Origin: Gemmatimonadota bacterium
GTDB lineage: Bacteria > Gemmatimonadota > Gemmatimonadetes > JACCXV01 > JAHWKZ01
Assembly: GCA_030641505.1 (NCBI GenBank)
Contig: DAOWHI010000232.1
Coordinates: 1-12,115 of the forward strand
Length of the DNA: 12,115 bases
Reading direction: 5' to 3'
The translations under genes were made by a program, and so were the position numbers. Of the stretch, positions 1-7,848 are shown piece by piece (positions within the stretch are counted from its first letter, which is position 1; each line of letters opens with the position of its first letter). The notes under the pieces were generated by a model. It searched no databases, was not told the origin of the DNA, and saw only the letters and a list, made by a program, of their open reading frames with translations.

Positions 1-752
1 ATCAATATCGAGCCTATGCGCTTCCAGACGATCGGCGTGACCAGAAGATCGCCAGCTTCAAGAAGTACCTCTCGCTCTCGGCAGGCGGCGCGACCGACCC
101 CGAGGCGTTGCAGTACCTGTTCGGTCTCTATTTCGCGGATGAGCAGTACGAGGAAGCGAGAGCCACCGCCGACGAGGCGCTGGCTGCCGATCCGGCCAAT
201 GCCAACCTGCTGGCCGCAGCGGGGTACGTGCGCTACAAGCTCGGTGACTACAACTCGGCGATCGATTACTATGGCCGGGCGCTGGCGGTCAATCCAGATC
301 TCGAGCGGGCCTACCTCTTCCGGGCGCTGGCGTGCCAGGAGCTCGGCAACACGGTTGAATTCGCCAAGGATCTCGAGCGCGCCGGCAAGGGGCAATCGAG
401 CGCGATCCTGGCCAATATCTTCCTCAAGGATGCCTCCACTGCGCTGAAGGGAGGCCGCTACGGCGCAGCGCTGGAGTTCTTGGGCCAAGCCTCGCGACTT
501 GGCGGCAATTCGTGTGCGATCTCCTATTACCGGGGCGACGCCTACTATCGGATGGCAAAGGCGCTCCAGGGGGAGGACAAGTCGATCCCGCAGAACGAGC
601 GCTCCCGGTCGTTGTTTACGACCGCGATCGTGCACCTCAGGAACGCTTGTGGCGACTACGTGTCCTACGGGCAGGGTTTGATCGGCAACTCGAATCAGTA
701 CATCGAGCGGGTCGATCTGATCATCAAGAAGCTGAGTCGACAGGGCGGGTAG
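1..752 (+). CDS. Tetratricopeptide-repeat protein, 3' part (5' end outside window)
   Basis: An open frame enters from the left edge (first full codon at position 3) and runs 249 residues to TAG at 750-752. The visible part is helical and repeat-like. At least two or three TPR units can be read: about residues 34-67, 68-101 (the clearest, with the pattern A-G-Y-x-x-Y-K-L-G-D-Y and ending A-L-A-V-N-P-D), and 102-135. The last ~110 residues are less regular but keep A-x-x-x-Y-R-x-G-D-A-Y-Y-style helices. TPR arrays act as protein-protein scaffolds, and this fragment gives no catalytic domain or partner. The true start lies upstream of the window; the first internal TTG at 108 is not a credible start because the repeat pattern continues before it. 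It is separated from the next gene by a weak hairpin and a promoter, so it is probably not in the heme operon. The TPR call is firm; the function is unknown. Confidence 0.85.
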   Translation, partial: QYRAYALPDDRRDQKIASFKKYLSLSAGGATDPEALQYLFGLYFADEQYEEARATADEALAADPANANLLAAAGYVRYKLGDYNSAIDYYGRALAVNPDLERAYLFRALACQELGNTVEFAKDLERAGKGQSSAILANIFLKDASTALKGGRYGAALEFLGQASRLGGNSCAISYYRGDAYYRMAKALQGEDKSIPQNERSRSLFTTAIVHLRNACGDYVSYGQGLIGNSNQYIERVDLIIKKLSRQGG

Positions 753-764
753 TTACCGATACCC

Positions 765-782
765 GGCGGCTCAAGCCGTTTT
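765..782 (+). terminator. Weak terminator-like hairpin after the TPR gene
   Basis: Thirteen bases after the TPR stop codon there is a small hairpin: CGGC (767-770), loop TCAA, GCCG (775-778), extendable by two G:U pairs, followed by TTTT (779-782). Position and U-tract fit a Rho-independent terminator, but the stem is short, so it may be inefficient. It lies just before the tRNA promoter and would separate the two units. Confidence 0.35.
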
Positions 783-785
783 GCG

Positions 786-814
786 TTGACACTCTTGCTT
801 GGGCTCCGTAGGTT
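786..814 (+). promoter_or_regulatory. Sigma70-type promoter for tRNA-Asp and probably the hem operon
   Basis: A perfect -35 hexamer TTGACA (786-791), a 17-base spacer, and TAGGTT at 809-814 as -10 (T, A and final T match the consensus). Transcription would start near 821, about 40 bases before the tRNA. The bases after the -10 are C-rich (815-822), the kind of GC-rich discriminator known from stringently controlled stable-RNA promoters. No other promoter is evident before hemA, which begins 34 bases after the tRNA, so this promoter may drive the heme genes too. The hexamers are seen directly; the shared role is inferred. Confidence 0.6.
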
Positions 815-861
815 CTCCCCCCTGCATTCCTTAAGCGTCTGTTCGTCATTCATGCACGCGC

Positions 862-939
<78 letters not shown>

Positions 940-973
940 TGCAAACACGCTTGCCCCAAACCACCTCCTGCCG

Positions 974-2224
974 ATGACCGGGCCCGTCGTCAACCTGGTA
1001 GGTATCAGCCACAAGACGGCGCCGTTGGCCCGCCGGGAGCGGTTTGCGTTTCCCACTGTGACATGCCGGGAGATCCTCTCGCAATCCGAAGAGGAGACGC
1101 TGATCCTGGTGACTTGCAACCGTACGGAGCTGTACGGTTTGGCCGGCGCGGCTAGGCTCGAGAAGAGGTTGTTGGGAGCGGCCGACGCCGACCAGGGGCC
1201 GTTCTACGTCCGCGAGGGACTGGAGGCGGTCCAACACCTGTACGAAGTCGCGGGTGGGCTGGACTCGATGGTCCTCGGAGAACCTCAGATCCTGGGACAG
1301 GTCAAGCGCGCGATGGGAGCGGCGCGCGAAGCGGGTCGGCTAGGCCCGGTTCTCGACGAGCTGACCCGGCGCGCGGTCCGCGTTGGACGGCGAATAAGGC
1401 GTGAAACCGAGGTTGGGCGTGGGCTGCCGTCGATCCCGAAAGTCGCCACCAGTATGGCACGACTGACACTCGGCGAGCTGAGCGGTCGTTCGATGCTCAT
1501 CGTCGGTTCCGGAAAGCTCGGCGACCTGACCGCACAAACCCTACAGCGGGCCGGGGCGGCCGATATCGTGGTCACCAATCGTCGCGCGGAACCGGCCGAA
1601 CGGTTGGCCCAGGCGATCGGCGGACGGGCGGAGCCGCTCAGCGACCTCGATCAGCTGCTTGCAGACGCTGACATCGTCATATCGTGCACGTCTTCACAGA
1701 CGCCGATTCTCAGTCGGCAACAGATGGAACGCGTGGTTCGCCAGCGGCGCTCGCCGCAGCCGCTGGTAATGATCGACATCGCGGTGCCACGGGATGTCGA
1801 GCCCACCGCCCGTGAGATTGAGGGCGTGCGCTTGTTCGACCTCGATGATCTGCGCGGGTGGAGCTCGGAGGCGGTACCCCGGAAAGCGGTCGACGCCGCT
1901 CGAGACATCATCGCCGCGGAGGCGCAGGAGTTCGATGTGTGGCTGGCGGGTCGCTCGGCGGTGCCAACCATCCGCGCGCTTCGCGATCGAGCCGAACGCA
2001 TCGTGGCGGCGGAGGTGGAGCGCTCGGGATTAGATGACCAGGAAGCGTTGCGAACCTTTGGGCGCCGGGTGATGAACAAGCTGCTGCATCACCCGACGGC
2101 CAGGCTCAAAGACCGCGCGGCTACCGAGGGGGAAACCTACGTCGACCTCGCCCGTGACCTTTTCGCTCTCGATCTCGAGTTTCCTGACGAGCGCGGCAAT
2201 GGGCGGCGTGACGACAGTGGGTGA
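974..2224 (+). CDS. hemA: Glutamyl-tRNA reductase
   Basis: This enzyme reduces glutamyl-tRNA(Glu) with NADPH to glutamate-1-semialdehyde, the first committed step of the C5 heme pathway. The protein has 416 residues, a usual length. The N-terminal catalytic domain has the family start GISHKTAP (10-17) and the catalytic cysteine Cys48 in VTCNRTELY. The substrate-binding stretch LDSMVLGEPQILGQ is at 96-109. The NADPH domain has GSGKLG (178-183), a slightly unusual glycine loop, and the linker LPSIPKVATS (151-160) differs from the more common AVSV-type sequence. The C-terminal dimerisation helix has the MNKLLHHPT motif. ATG 974 is chosen because only five residues precede the conserved N-terminal strand and the frame upstream runs into the tRNA. 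There is no Shine-Dalgarno sequence; instead CACCTCCT (962-969) lies just before the start. The 3' end overlaps hemC. Confidence 0.96.
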   Translation: MTGPVVNLVGISHKTAPLARRERFAFPTVTCREILSQSEEETLILVTCNRTELYGLAGAARLEKRLLGAADADQGPFYVREGLEAVQHLYEVAGGLDSMVLGEPQILGQVKRAMGAAREAGRLGPVLDELTRRAVRVGRRIRRETEVGRGLPSIPKVATSMARLTLGELSGRSMLIVGSGKLGDLTAQTLQRAGAADIVVTNRRAEPAERLAQAIGGRAEPLSDLDQLLADADIVISCTSSQTPILSRQQMERVVRQRRSPQPLVMIDIAVPRDVEPTAREIEGVRLFDLDDLRGWSSEAVPRKAVDAARDIIAAEAQEFDVWLAGRSAVPTIRALRDRAERIVAAEVERSGLDDQEALRTFGRRVMNKLLHHPTARLKDRAATEGETYVDLARDLFALDLEFPDERGNGRRDDSG

Positions 2225-3134
2225 AGCCCGGCGATTGCGGATCGGAACCCGGGCCAGCGCGCTGGCCCGAGCCCAGACGCGGCTGATCTCGGAAACACTG
2301 AAAGCGTTGGGTTGGGAGACCGAAGAGGTCGTTGTGCAAACGGCCGGGGATCGAGCTCCGAATGCGTCTCCGGCCGAATTGGGAAGGGGCGCTTTTGTCG
2401 CGGCGCTAGAGCGTGCCCTCAAGGATCGTTCGATCGACATAGCCGTTCACAGCGCGAAGGACTTGCCGACCGGCGATCGACCCGCGGTAACGGTGATCGC
2501 CTACCCGCCGCGCGCAGACGCTCGCGATGCGATCGTAACTTGCGATGGGGGACCACTGGCCAGCCTGCCACCGGGTGCGCGAGTCGGGACCTCGAGCCCC
2601 CGACGGCGCGCCTTTTTGTTCTCCGAACGTAACGACCTCAGCGTGGTCCCGATTCGCGGCAACGTTGACACGCGACTCGCGAAGCTGGATCGGGGCGATT
2701 TCGATGCCCTGTGTGTAGCCGCGGTCGGGCTCGATCGACTCGGGTTGGCGGGCCGGGCAGCCGAGCGGCTTCCACTAGGGCGCATGCTCCCGGCTGTCGG
2801 CCAGGGGGCGCTCGCCGTTCAGATCCGGGCCGATGACGATCTCGAGGGGGACCTCCGCTCGCTTGACGATCCGATGACGCGTCAGGCGGTAACCGCTGAG
2901 CGGGGTTTTCTCAATGCGATGGGGGGCGGCTGCCGGACGCCGCTGGCGGCGCACGCGGTTTGCAACAACGGCGAGCTCACAATCGATGGCGCAGCGCTCG
3001 ATCCCGATGGGGGACAGGCGTTCTTCGAGCGCTCGACGGGCCCGACCGATGAAGCCGCTCGGATCGGGAGCCAGCTCGCTGACCGACTTTTGGCGCTCGG
3101 CGCCGATTCGATCGTTGGGGTGGGACCGACATGA
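2199..3134 (+). CDS. hemC: Hydroxymethylbilane synthase (porphobilinogen deaminase)
   Basis: It joins four porphobilinogens into the linear tetrapyrrole hydroxymethylbilane in the cytoplasm. With the ATG at 2199 it has 311 residues, normal for the family. Seen in order: IGTRASALA (15-23), QTAGDR (47-52), HSAKDLPTGD with catalytic Asp88 (84-93), GTSSPRRRA (130-138), IRGNVDTRL (152-160), and GGGCRTPLAAHA, in which Cys245 carries the dipyrromethane cofactor. All key residues are present. The start is uncertain: ATG 2199 overlaps the hemA end by 26 bases, while GTG 2208 or GTG 2217 would give slightly shorter overlaps, and none has a strong ribosome site. Translation is probably coupled to hemA. 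The last codons overlap hemD by ATGA. Confidence 0.95.
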   Translation: MGGVTTVGEARRLRIGTRASALARAQTRLISETLKALGWETEEVVVQTAGDRAPNASPAELGRGAFVAALERALKDRSIDIAVHSAKDLPTGDRPAVTVIAYPPRADARDAIVTCDGGPLASLPPGARVGTSSPRRRAFLFSERNDLSVVPIRGNVDTRLAKLDRGDFDALCVAAVGLDRLGLAGRAAERLPLGRMLPAVGQGALAVQIRADDDLEGDLRSLDDPMTRQAVTAERGFLNAMGGGCRTPLAAHAVCNNGELTIDGAALDPDGGQAFFERSTGPTDEAARIGSQLADRLLALGADSIVGVGPT

Positions 3135-3907
3135 AGGGCGTCGCCTTGAAGGGTTGGCGCGTTGTGGTGACGGCCTCGAATGGCGAGCGGTTCTGCGACC
3201 GACTCGAGCGAAGCGGCGCGATCCCGATTCACGCTCCCGTGATCGCGATTCAGTTGCTCGACGGAGAGCCTTTCGATCGCGCACTTCGCCGACTCGATAC
3301 GTATGACTGGGTGGTGATGACCAGCCGCAACGGCGTGGCGTCGTTGGCGACTCGGCTGACGGCACTCGGGCTGACGATACCTGCCAAGCCGGTCTGGGCG
3401 GCGGTCGGGCCTCGAACCGGTGAGGCGCTGGAGTCGCTGAACGTTGAGGTACGCGGTATGCCATCCGAGCAGCGAGCGGCGGCCGTCCCCGACGCGATGG
3501 GTGACGTCGAAGGTCGGCGCGTGCTTCTCGTCCGGGCCAAGCGAGCCACCCAGGATCTGCCGATGATCTTGCGCCAGCGTGGTGCGGTCGTGGATGACGT
3601 AGTCGCGTACGAGACGATCGAAGGGCCGGAAAGTGCACGTTCCAGGCTTGAGGCGGCGCTGGCCGAGCCGCTACAGGCGATTGTGTTTACTAGCGGCTCG
3701 ACCGTCCGCGGTTTCGTGCGCCTCGTACCTGACCCGCGGAGAACGGTGAGCGGAGCGATGATCGCATGCATCGGGCCGGTAACTGCGGCGGCTGTGCGCG
3801 AAGCCGGATTCGGCGACCCGGTTGTGGCAGCCGAGCCGACGCCAGCCGCAGTGGTTGACGTGTTGGTCGGTAGCTCTGACCGAGATCGTGAGCGAGCGCG
3901 TGTCTGA
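3131..3907 (+). CDS. hemD: Uroporphyrinogen-III synthase
   Basis: It closes hydroxymethylbilane with inversion of ring D to give uroporphyrinogen III. It has 258 residues, the usual size. HemD proteins diverge strongly, but the typical two-lobe layout is visible. The first strand is GWRVVVTAS (8-16), followed by WVVMTSRNGV at about 60-69, a glycine loop WAAVGPRTGEAL, then the second lobe with RVLLVRA, IVFTSGSTVRGF and IACIGPVTAAAVREAGF near the C-terminus. The TSRNGV and FTSGSTV stretches match the substrate-facing loops of the family. ATG 3131 overlaps the hemC stop by four bases (ATGA), which supports both the start and translational coupling. The position between hemC and hemB strengthens an otherwise moderate sequence match. 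Confidence 0.92.
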   Translation: MKGVALKGWRVVVTASNGERFCDRLERSGAIPIHAPVIAIQLLDGEPFDRALRRLDTYDWVVMTSRNGVASLATRLTALGLTIPAKPVWAAVGPRTGEALESLNVEVRGMPSEQRAAAVPDAMGDVEGRRVLLVRAKRATQDLPMILRQRGAVVDDVVAYETIEGPESARSRLEAALAEPLQAIVFTSGSTVRGFVRLVPDPRRTVSGAMIACIGPVTAAAVREAGFGDPVVAAEPTPAAVVDVLVGSSDRDRERARV

Positions 3908-4874
3908 CCGCACGTTCGAGCGCTTTCGCAGGCTGCGACGAACGCCGGCGTTACGGGCGTTGGTCGCGGAGACCCGACTCTTTCCGCGTCAGCTCGTGTA
4001 TCCGATTTTTGTTCGCGACGGCCAGGCGGTGCGTGAGCCGATCAGGTCAATGCCGGGTCAGGAGCGAGTCTCGGTGGATGAACTGGTGCGGGATGTCGAG
4101 CGCGCCTCCGAGCTCGGAATCGGTGGCGTCCTGTTGTTCGGCCTCCCGATCGAGAAGGACTCCGTCGGCAGCGGTGCGTGGGACGAACATGGCGTCGTTC
4201 AGCGCGCGGTGAGGGCGATTCGCGAAGCCGGCCCCGATCTGGTCGTGGCAGTCGACGTCTGTCTATGCGGTTATACCGATCACGGTCACTGTGGTGTGCT
4301 CCGCGATGGCGACGTGGATAACGACGAGACGTTGCCGCTGTTGGCGCAAACCGCCGCCTCCTTGGCCGCAGCCGGGGCCGACATCGTGGCGCCGAGTGCG
4401 ATGATGGATGGACAGGTTATTGCGATCCGGTCGAAGCTCGACGAGGCTGGCCACGGAGACGTGGCGATTATGGCCTACGCGGCCAAATACGCGTCGGCGT
4501 TCTACGGGCCGTTCCGCGACGCCGCCGACTCAACGCCCCGGACGGGTGATCGGCGGGGGTACCAGATGGACTCGTCGCACGTTCGACAGGGATTGGCCGA
4601 GATCGCCGCCGATCTGGCCGAGGGGGCCGACGTGGTGATGGTCAAGCCGGCGCTCGCTTACCTCGACGTGATTCGCGCCGCGCGTGAACGATTCGATGCT
4701 CCACTTGCCGCCTACAGCGTGAGCGGTGAGTACGCGATGCTGGCGGCGGCCGCCGAGCGGGGTTGGCTGGATCACAAGGCGACCGTGCTTGAGTCGCTGA
4801 CCGCGATCGTGCGTGCCGGCGCCGACATCGTAATCACCTACTCTGCGTTGGAAGCCGCCCGCTGGCTCAGGTGA
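3888..4874 (+). CDS. hemB: Delta-aminolevulinic acid dehydratase (porphobilinogen synthase), zinc type
   Basis: It condenses two 5-aminolevulinate molecules to porphobilinogen. From GTG 3888 it has 328 residues, the family norm. The cysteine-rich metal site VCLCGYTDHGHCG holds Cys125, Cys127 and Cys135, which marks the zinc-dependent class rather than the aspartate/magnesium class. Both Schiff-base lysines are present: Lys200 in YAAKYASAFYGPFRD and Lys253 in VMVKPALAYLD. Two normally conserved places differ: PSAMMDGQV (169-177; an Asp is more usual before MMDG) and YQMDSSHVRQ (225-234; PAN is usual after MD). The start could instead be GTG 3900; both overlap the end of hemD, by 20 or 8 bases. 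The protein fold and N-terminal arm (RRLRRTPALR...) fit either start. The stop overlaps the next gene by GTGA. Confidence 0.96.
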   Translation: MSERVSDRTFERFRRLRRTPALRALVAETRLFPRQLVYPIFVRDGQAVREPIRSMPGQERVSVDELVRDVERASELGIGGVLLFGLPIEKDSVGSGAWDEHGVVQRAVRAIREAGPDLVVAVDVCLCGYTDHGHCGVLRDGDVDNDETLPLLAQTAASLAAAGADIVAPSAMMDGQVIAIRSKLDEAGHGDVAIMAYAAKYASAFYGPFRDAADSTPRTGDRRGYQMDSSHVRQGLAEIAADLAEGADVVMVKPALAYLDVIRAARERFDAPLAAYSVSGEYAMLAAAAERGWLDHKATVLESLTAIVRAGADIVITYSALEAARWLR

Positions 4875-5557
4875 GCGGTCGCAATTTTGTCCACGTGTTG
4901 GCGTTGCGGGTCGACCCCGCGTGGCGAAGGCAGTCACGCGAAACGCGTGGAGCCGATTGCGAGGCGCTGCTTGAAGCTGCTCGGCAGGCAGCCGAGCGAG
5001 TGACGACCTACACGTACTCGATGGTCGGCACGCGGACCGACGTGGACGTGCTGTTTTGGCGGCTCGGCGCATCGCTCGAAGACCTCGAGGAAACCGCCAG
5101 CCAGCTGTTGTGCTCAGGTGTTGGGAAATGGTGCACGATCTCCCACTCCATGATCGGGTTGGTCCGACCTTCGAAGTATGTGAAAGAGAGAACTCCGCAA
5201 GAAGAGGCGATGTTCACCGGCGATCGTTCCCAATACCTGATCGTTTACCCGTTCGTCAAGACGACCGAGTGGTATTTGATGCCGGAAGATGAACAGCGCC
5301 GTCAGATGTCGGAGCACATCCGAGTGGGACGGCGTTACCCGATGATCCAGCAGCTGCTCGCATACTCGTTTGGGCTCGATGACCAGGAGTTCATCGTCGC
5401 CTACGAGACTGATGATCTGGGCGCCTTTCAGGATCTCGTTCGTGATCTGCGAGGGACCGAAGGTCGACTGGCGACGGTGCGGGACGTTCCGCAATTGGTT
5501 GGAGTCCATCGTCCGCTGGCCGACATCATGGCGCTGATCGGTGGACCCGAAGCGTGA
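4871..5557 (+). CDS. chdC: Coproheme decarboxylase (HemQ / chlorite dismutase-like)
   Basis: Proteins of this family oxidatively decarboxylate coproheme III to heme b with peroxide, the last step of the coproporphyrin-dependent pathway. The 228-residue product has the ferredoxin-like chlorite-dismutase fold signature. Two parts are seen: a less conserved N-terminal half with TYSMVGTRTDVDVLFWRLG (47-65), and a strongly conserved half. The latter holds IVYPFVKTTEWY (124-135), with Tyr126 and Lys130 in the positions of the catalytic tyrosine and lysine, EHIRVGRRYP with the likely heme-ligand His149, and YSFGLDDQEFIVAYETDD (165-182) followed by LRGTEGR. The distal arginine that would suggest true chlorite dismutase is not evident. 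GTG 4871 shares GTGA with the hemB stop. Its place within a heme operon supports ChdC rather than chlorite detoxification. The function is known for homologues and inferred here. Confidence 0.92.
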   Translation: MSGRNFVHVLALRVDPAWRRQSRETRGADCEALLEAARQAAERVTTYTYSMVGTRTDVDVLFWRLGASLEDLEETASQLLCSGVGKWCTISHSMIGLVRPSKYVKERTPQEEAMFTGDRSQYLIVYPFVKTTEWYLMPEDEQRRQMSEHIRVGRRYPMIQQLLAYSFGLDDQEFIVAYETDDLGAFQDLVRDLRGTEGRLATVRDVPQLVGVHRPLADIMALIGGPEA

Positions 5558-6825
5558 ACGACGGTTTGTTCGCACGTGCCAGGGAGCTTTTCCCGGGCGG
5601 TGTCAACAGTCCGGTTCGAGCGTTTGGTGCGGTGGGTGGCACGCCGCGCTTTGTGACCCGAGCCGAAGGCGCCTACGTGTGGGACGCGGATGGCGTCAAG
5701 CGGATCGATTACGTCTCGTCGTGGGGCGCGATCATCCTTGGCCACGCCGTTTCGGAAATCGTCGAGGCGATAAGCTCGGCTGCCGGCCGAGGCACGAGTT
5801 ACGGCGCGCCAACGCCAGGTGAGATCGCGCTCGCTGAGCGGATTCAAGCGGCGATGCCGTCGGTCGAGCGGATGCGCTTTACGTGCTCGGGGACGGAAGC
5901 AGTGATGAGCGCCGTGCGCTTGGCGCGAGCCCACACGGGTCGGAGCAAGATCCTGAAGTTCGCTGGCTGTTATCATGGTCATGCCGACTCGCTGTTGACC
6001 GCGGCGGGGTCCGGAGTAGCGACGATGGGATTGCCAGGGAGCGCCGGAGTCACCGCAGATGCCACTCGTGATACTCTAGTGGCGCCGTACAACGACCTCG
6101 ACTCGGTGAGTGAGCTCTTCGACCGTTTTGGGGACCAGCTCGCGGCGGTGCTGCTTGAACCCGTGGCGGCCAACATGGGGTTGGTGCTGCCGAAGCCAGG
6201 GTTTCTAGAGCTCCTGCGCGAGCAAACCAGCGCACACCATGCACTGCTGGTCTTCGACGAGGTCATAACCGGGTTCCGCGTCGCGCCCGGCGGCGCGCAA
6301 GAACGGTACGATGTAACGCCCGACTTGACGTGTTTGGGCAAGGTGATCGGCGGCGGTCTTCCGGTCGGCGCGTTTGGCGGCCGGGCCGACATCATGGCCC
6401 TGGTCGCCCCGGAAGGACCGATGTATCAAGCCGGCACGTTGTCCGGTAACCCGTTGGCGATGGCCGCCGGCGAGGCGACGTTGGCGCGCCTCACCGATCG
6501 CGATGTGTTCGATCGGTTGGAAGAGCAGACCACGCGCTTAGCCGCTGGGCTCGGGGAAGCGATCGACGCCGGCCCGCACGCGGGGCGCGCCAGCGTGGCC
6601 ACGATCGGATCGCTACTGACGCTCTTCTGGACCCCGCGCCCGCCGACTTCGTTCGCCGAAGCACAAGCCGGCGACGGCGAAGCGTTCGCCAGTTTCTTTC
6701 ACGCCATGTTGGATCGCGGCGTCAGCTTGCCGCCATCGCCCTACGAGGCGTGGTTTGTGACGCTCGCCCACGGTGCTGGCGAGGTCGACGCCACGTTGGC
6801 GGCCGCTCGGGAAGCGCTCGCCTAG
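5554..6825 (+). CDS. hemL: Glutamate-1-semialdehyde 2,1-aminomutase
   Basis: This PLP enzyme converts the HemA product to 5-aminolevulinate, the second step of the C5 route. It has 423 residues, the normal length. Family landmarks in order: FPGGVNSPVRAF (13-24), SSWGAIILGHA (55-65), SGTEAVMSAVRLAR (112-125), CYHGHADSLL (139-148), FDEVITGFR (234-242) with Asp235 for the PLP nitrogen, LGKVIGGGLPVGAF with the PLP lysine Lys263, and QAGTLSGNPLAMAAG. Position 111 is Cys where Asn is most usual before SGTEA. Start GTG 5554 shares GTGA with the chdC stop and gives an N-terminus matching the family closely. It ends 12 bases before hemE. Confidence 0.97.
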   Translation: MNDGLFARARELFPGGVNSPVRAFGAVGGTPRFVTRAEGAYVWDADGVKRIDYVSSWGAIILGHAVSEIVEAISSAAGRGTSYGAPTPGEIALAERIQAAMPSVERMRFTCSGTEAVMSAVRLARAHTGRSKILKFAGCYHGHADSLLTAAGSGVATMGLPGSAGVTADATRDTLVAPYNDLDSVSELFDRFGDQLAAVLLEPVAANMGLVLPKPGFLELLREQTSAHHALLVFDEVITGFRVAPGGAQERYDVTPDLTCLGKVIGGGLPVGAFGGRADIMALVAPEGPMYQAGTLSGNPLAMAAGEATLARLTDRDVFDRLEEQTTRLAAGLGEAIDAGPHAGRASVATIGSLLTLFWTPRPPTSFAEAQAGDGEAFASFFHAMLDRGVSLPPSPYEAWFVTLAHGAGEVDATLAAAREALA

Positions 6826-6837
6826 CTAGCCAACGTC

Positions 6838-7848
6838 GTGAGCGACCGCTTCCTCCGCGCCTGCCGATGTGAAGAAGTCGATTGTACGCCTGTCTGGTTC
6901 ATGCGCCAGGCCGGGCGGTGCTTGCCCGAGTACCGCGCGATCCGCAAACACCACTCGCTGCTTGAGATTGTCCGCCAGCCCGAGCTCTGCGCCGAGGTCA
7001 CCCTTCAACCGGTCGACCGGCTCGGAGTCGATGCCGCGATTGTGTTTTCCGACATCACGCTGCCGTTCTTCGGGTTGGGCATCGACTTCGAGATCCAATC
7101 CGGCGTCGGCCCAGTGGTCGATCGTCCAGTGCGGGAGCCGGCCGATGTCGAGCGGCTGGCGGTGTTTGACCCGCTGTCCGACGTGGCCGAGCTGCTGGAA
7201 GCGATCGCGCTGATTCGGCGCGCGAGCGCGGTGCCGCTGATCGGTTTCGCCGGCGCACCGTTCACCCTTGCGGCGTACCTCGTCGAGGGCCGGCCGTCGA
7301 GACGTTTCCATCTCGTCAAGGGTTTTATGCACCAACACCCGGTCGCGTGGCGCGAGCTCATGGAGCGGCTGACCGACGCGACGATCGCGCACCTCACGGC
7401 TCAGGTCGAAGCAGGTGCTCAGGCGCTCCAGGTCTTCGATTCTTGGATTGGGGCGCTGAGCCCGAGTGACTATCGCGAGTCGATTCAGCTACACATGGAA
7501 AGGTTGTTCGGGGGGCTGCCGGATGTTCCGACGATCCACTTTGGCACCGATACGGCAGGCTTACTACCGTCGATGGTGGCGGCTGGCGGAGACGTCATCG
7601 GCCTCGACTGGCGGATCGATCTCGACCGTGGATGGGAGATCGCCGGCGACCGCGGGGTGCAGGGCAACCTCGACCCAGTGGTTGCGGCGGGCCCCAGGGA
7701 GGTGGCCGAGCGCCAGACCCGCGCGATCCTGGCGGCGGCGGGTGGCCGCCGGGGGCACATATTCAACTTGGGTCACGGCGTCCTGCCGCACACCCCGGTC
7801 GAAAACCTCAAGCGCTTGGTTGAGCTGGTACACGAGGAGACCGCGTGA
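6838..7848 (+). CDS. hemE: Uroporphyrinogen decarboxylase
   Basis: It removes the four acetate carboxyls of uroporphyrinogen III to give coproporphyrinogen III, and acts without a cofactor. The protein has 336 residues. The N-terminal signature PVWFMRQAGRCLPEYR (18-33) supplies Arg23 and Arg27; Cys28 replaces the more common Tyr or Ser. FSDITLPFFGLG (70-81) has the catalytic Asp72. GFAGAPFTLAAYLVEG (136-151) has the conserved tyrosine Tyr147. HFGTDTAGLL (234-243) and FNLGHGVLPHTP (309-320), with its conserved histidines, complete the barrel. GTG 6838 starts 12 bases after hemL; no good Shine-Dalgarno sequence is seen, so coupling is likely. Its stop shares GTGA with hemH. Confidence 0.97.
   Translation: MSDRFLRACRCEEVDCTPVWFMRQAGRCLPEYRAIRKHHSLLEIVRQPELCAEVTLQPVDRLGVDAAIVFSDITLPFFGLGIDFEIQSGVGPVVDRPVREPADVERLAVFDPLSDVAELLEAIALIRRASAVPLIGFAGAPFTLAAYLVEGRPSRRFHLVKGFMHQHPVAWRELMERLTDATIAHLTAQVEAGAQALQVFDSWIGALSPSDYRESIQLHMERLFGGLPDVPTIHFGTDTAGLLPSMVAAGGDVIGLDWRIDLDRGWEIAGDRGVQGNLDPVVAAGPREVAERQTRAILAAAGGRRGHIFNLGHGVLPHTPVENLKRLVELVHEETA

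Noticed and set aside
2775..3638. 287-residue minus-strand open frame opposite hemC and hemD
   Set aside because: Arg/Pro/Ser-rich shadow of high-GC codon bias; both plus-strand genes have full family motifs.
4871..5557. Chlorite dismutase (perchlorate respiration) instead of coproheme decarboxylase
   Set aside because: The catalytic Tyr/Lys pattern and the heme-operon setting fit ChdC, and no perchlorate reductase or related gene is present.
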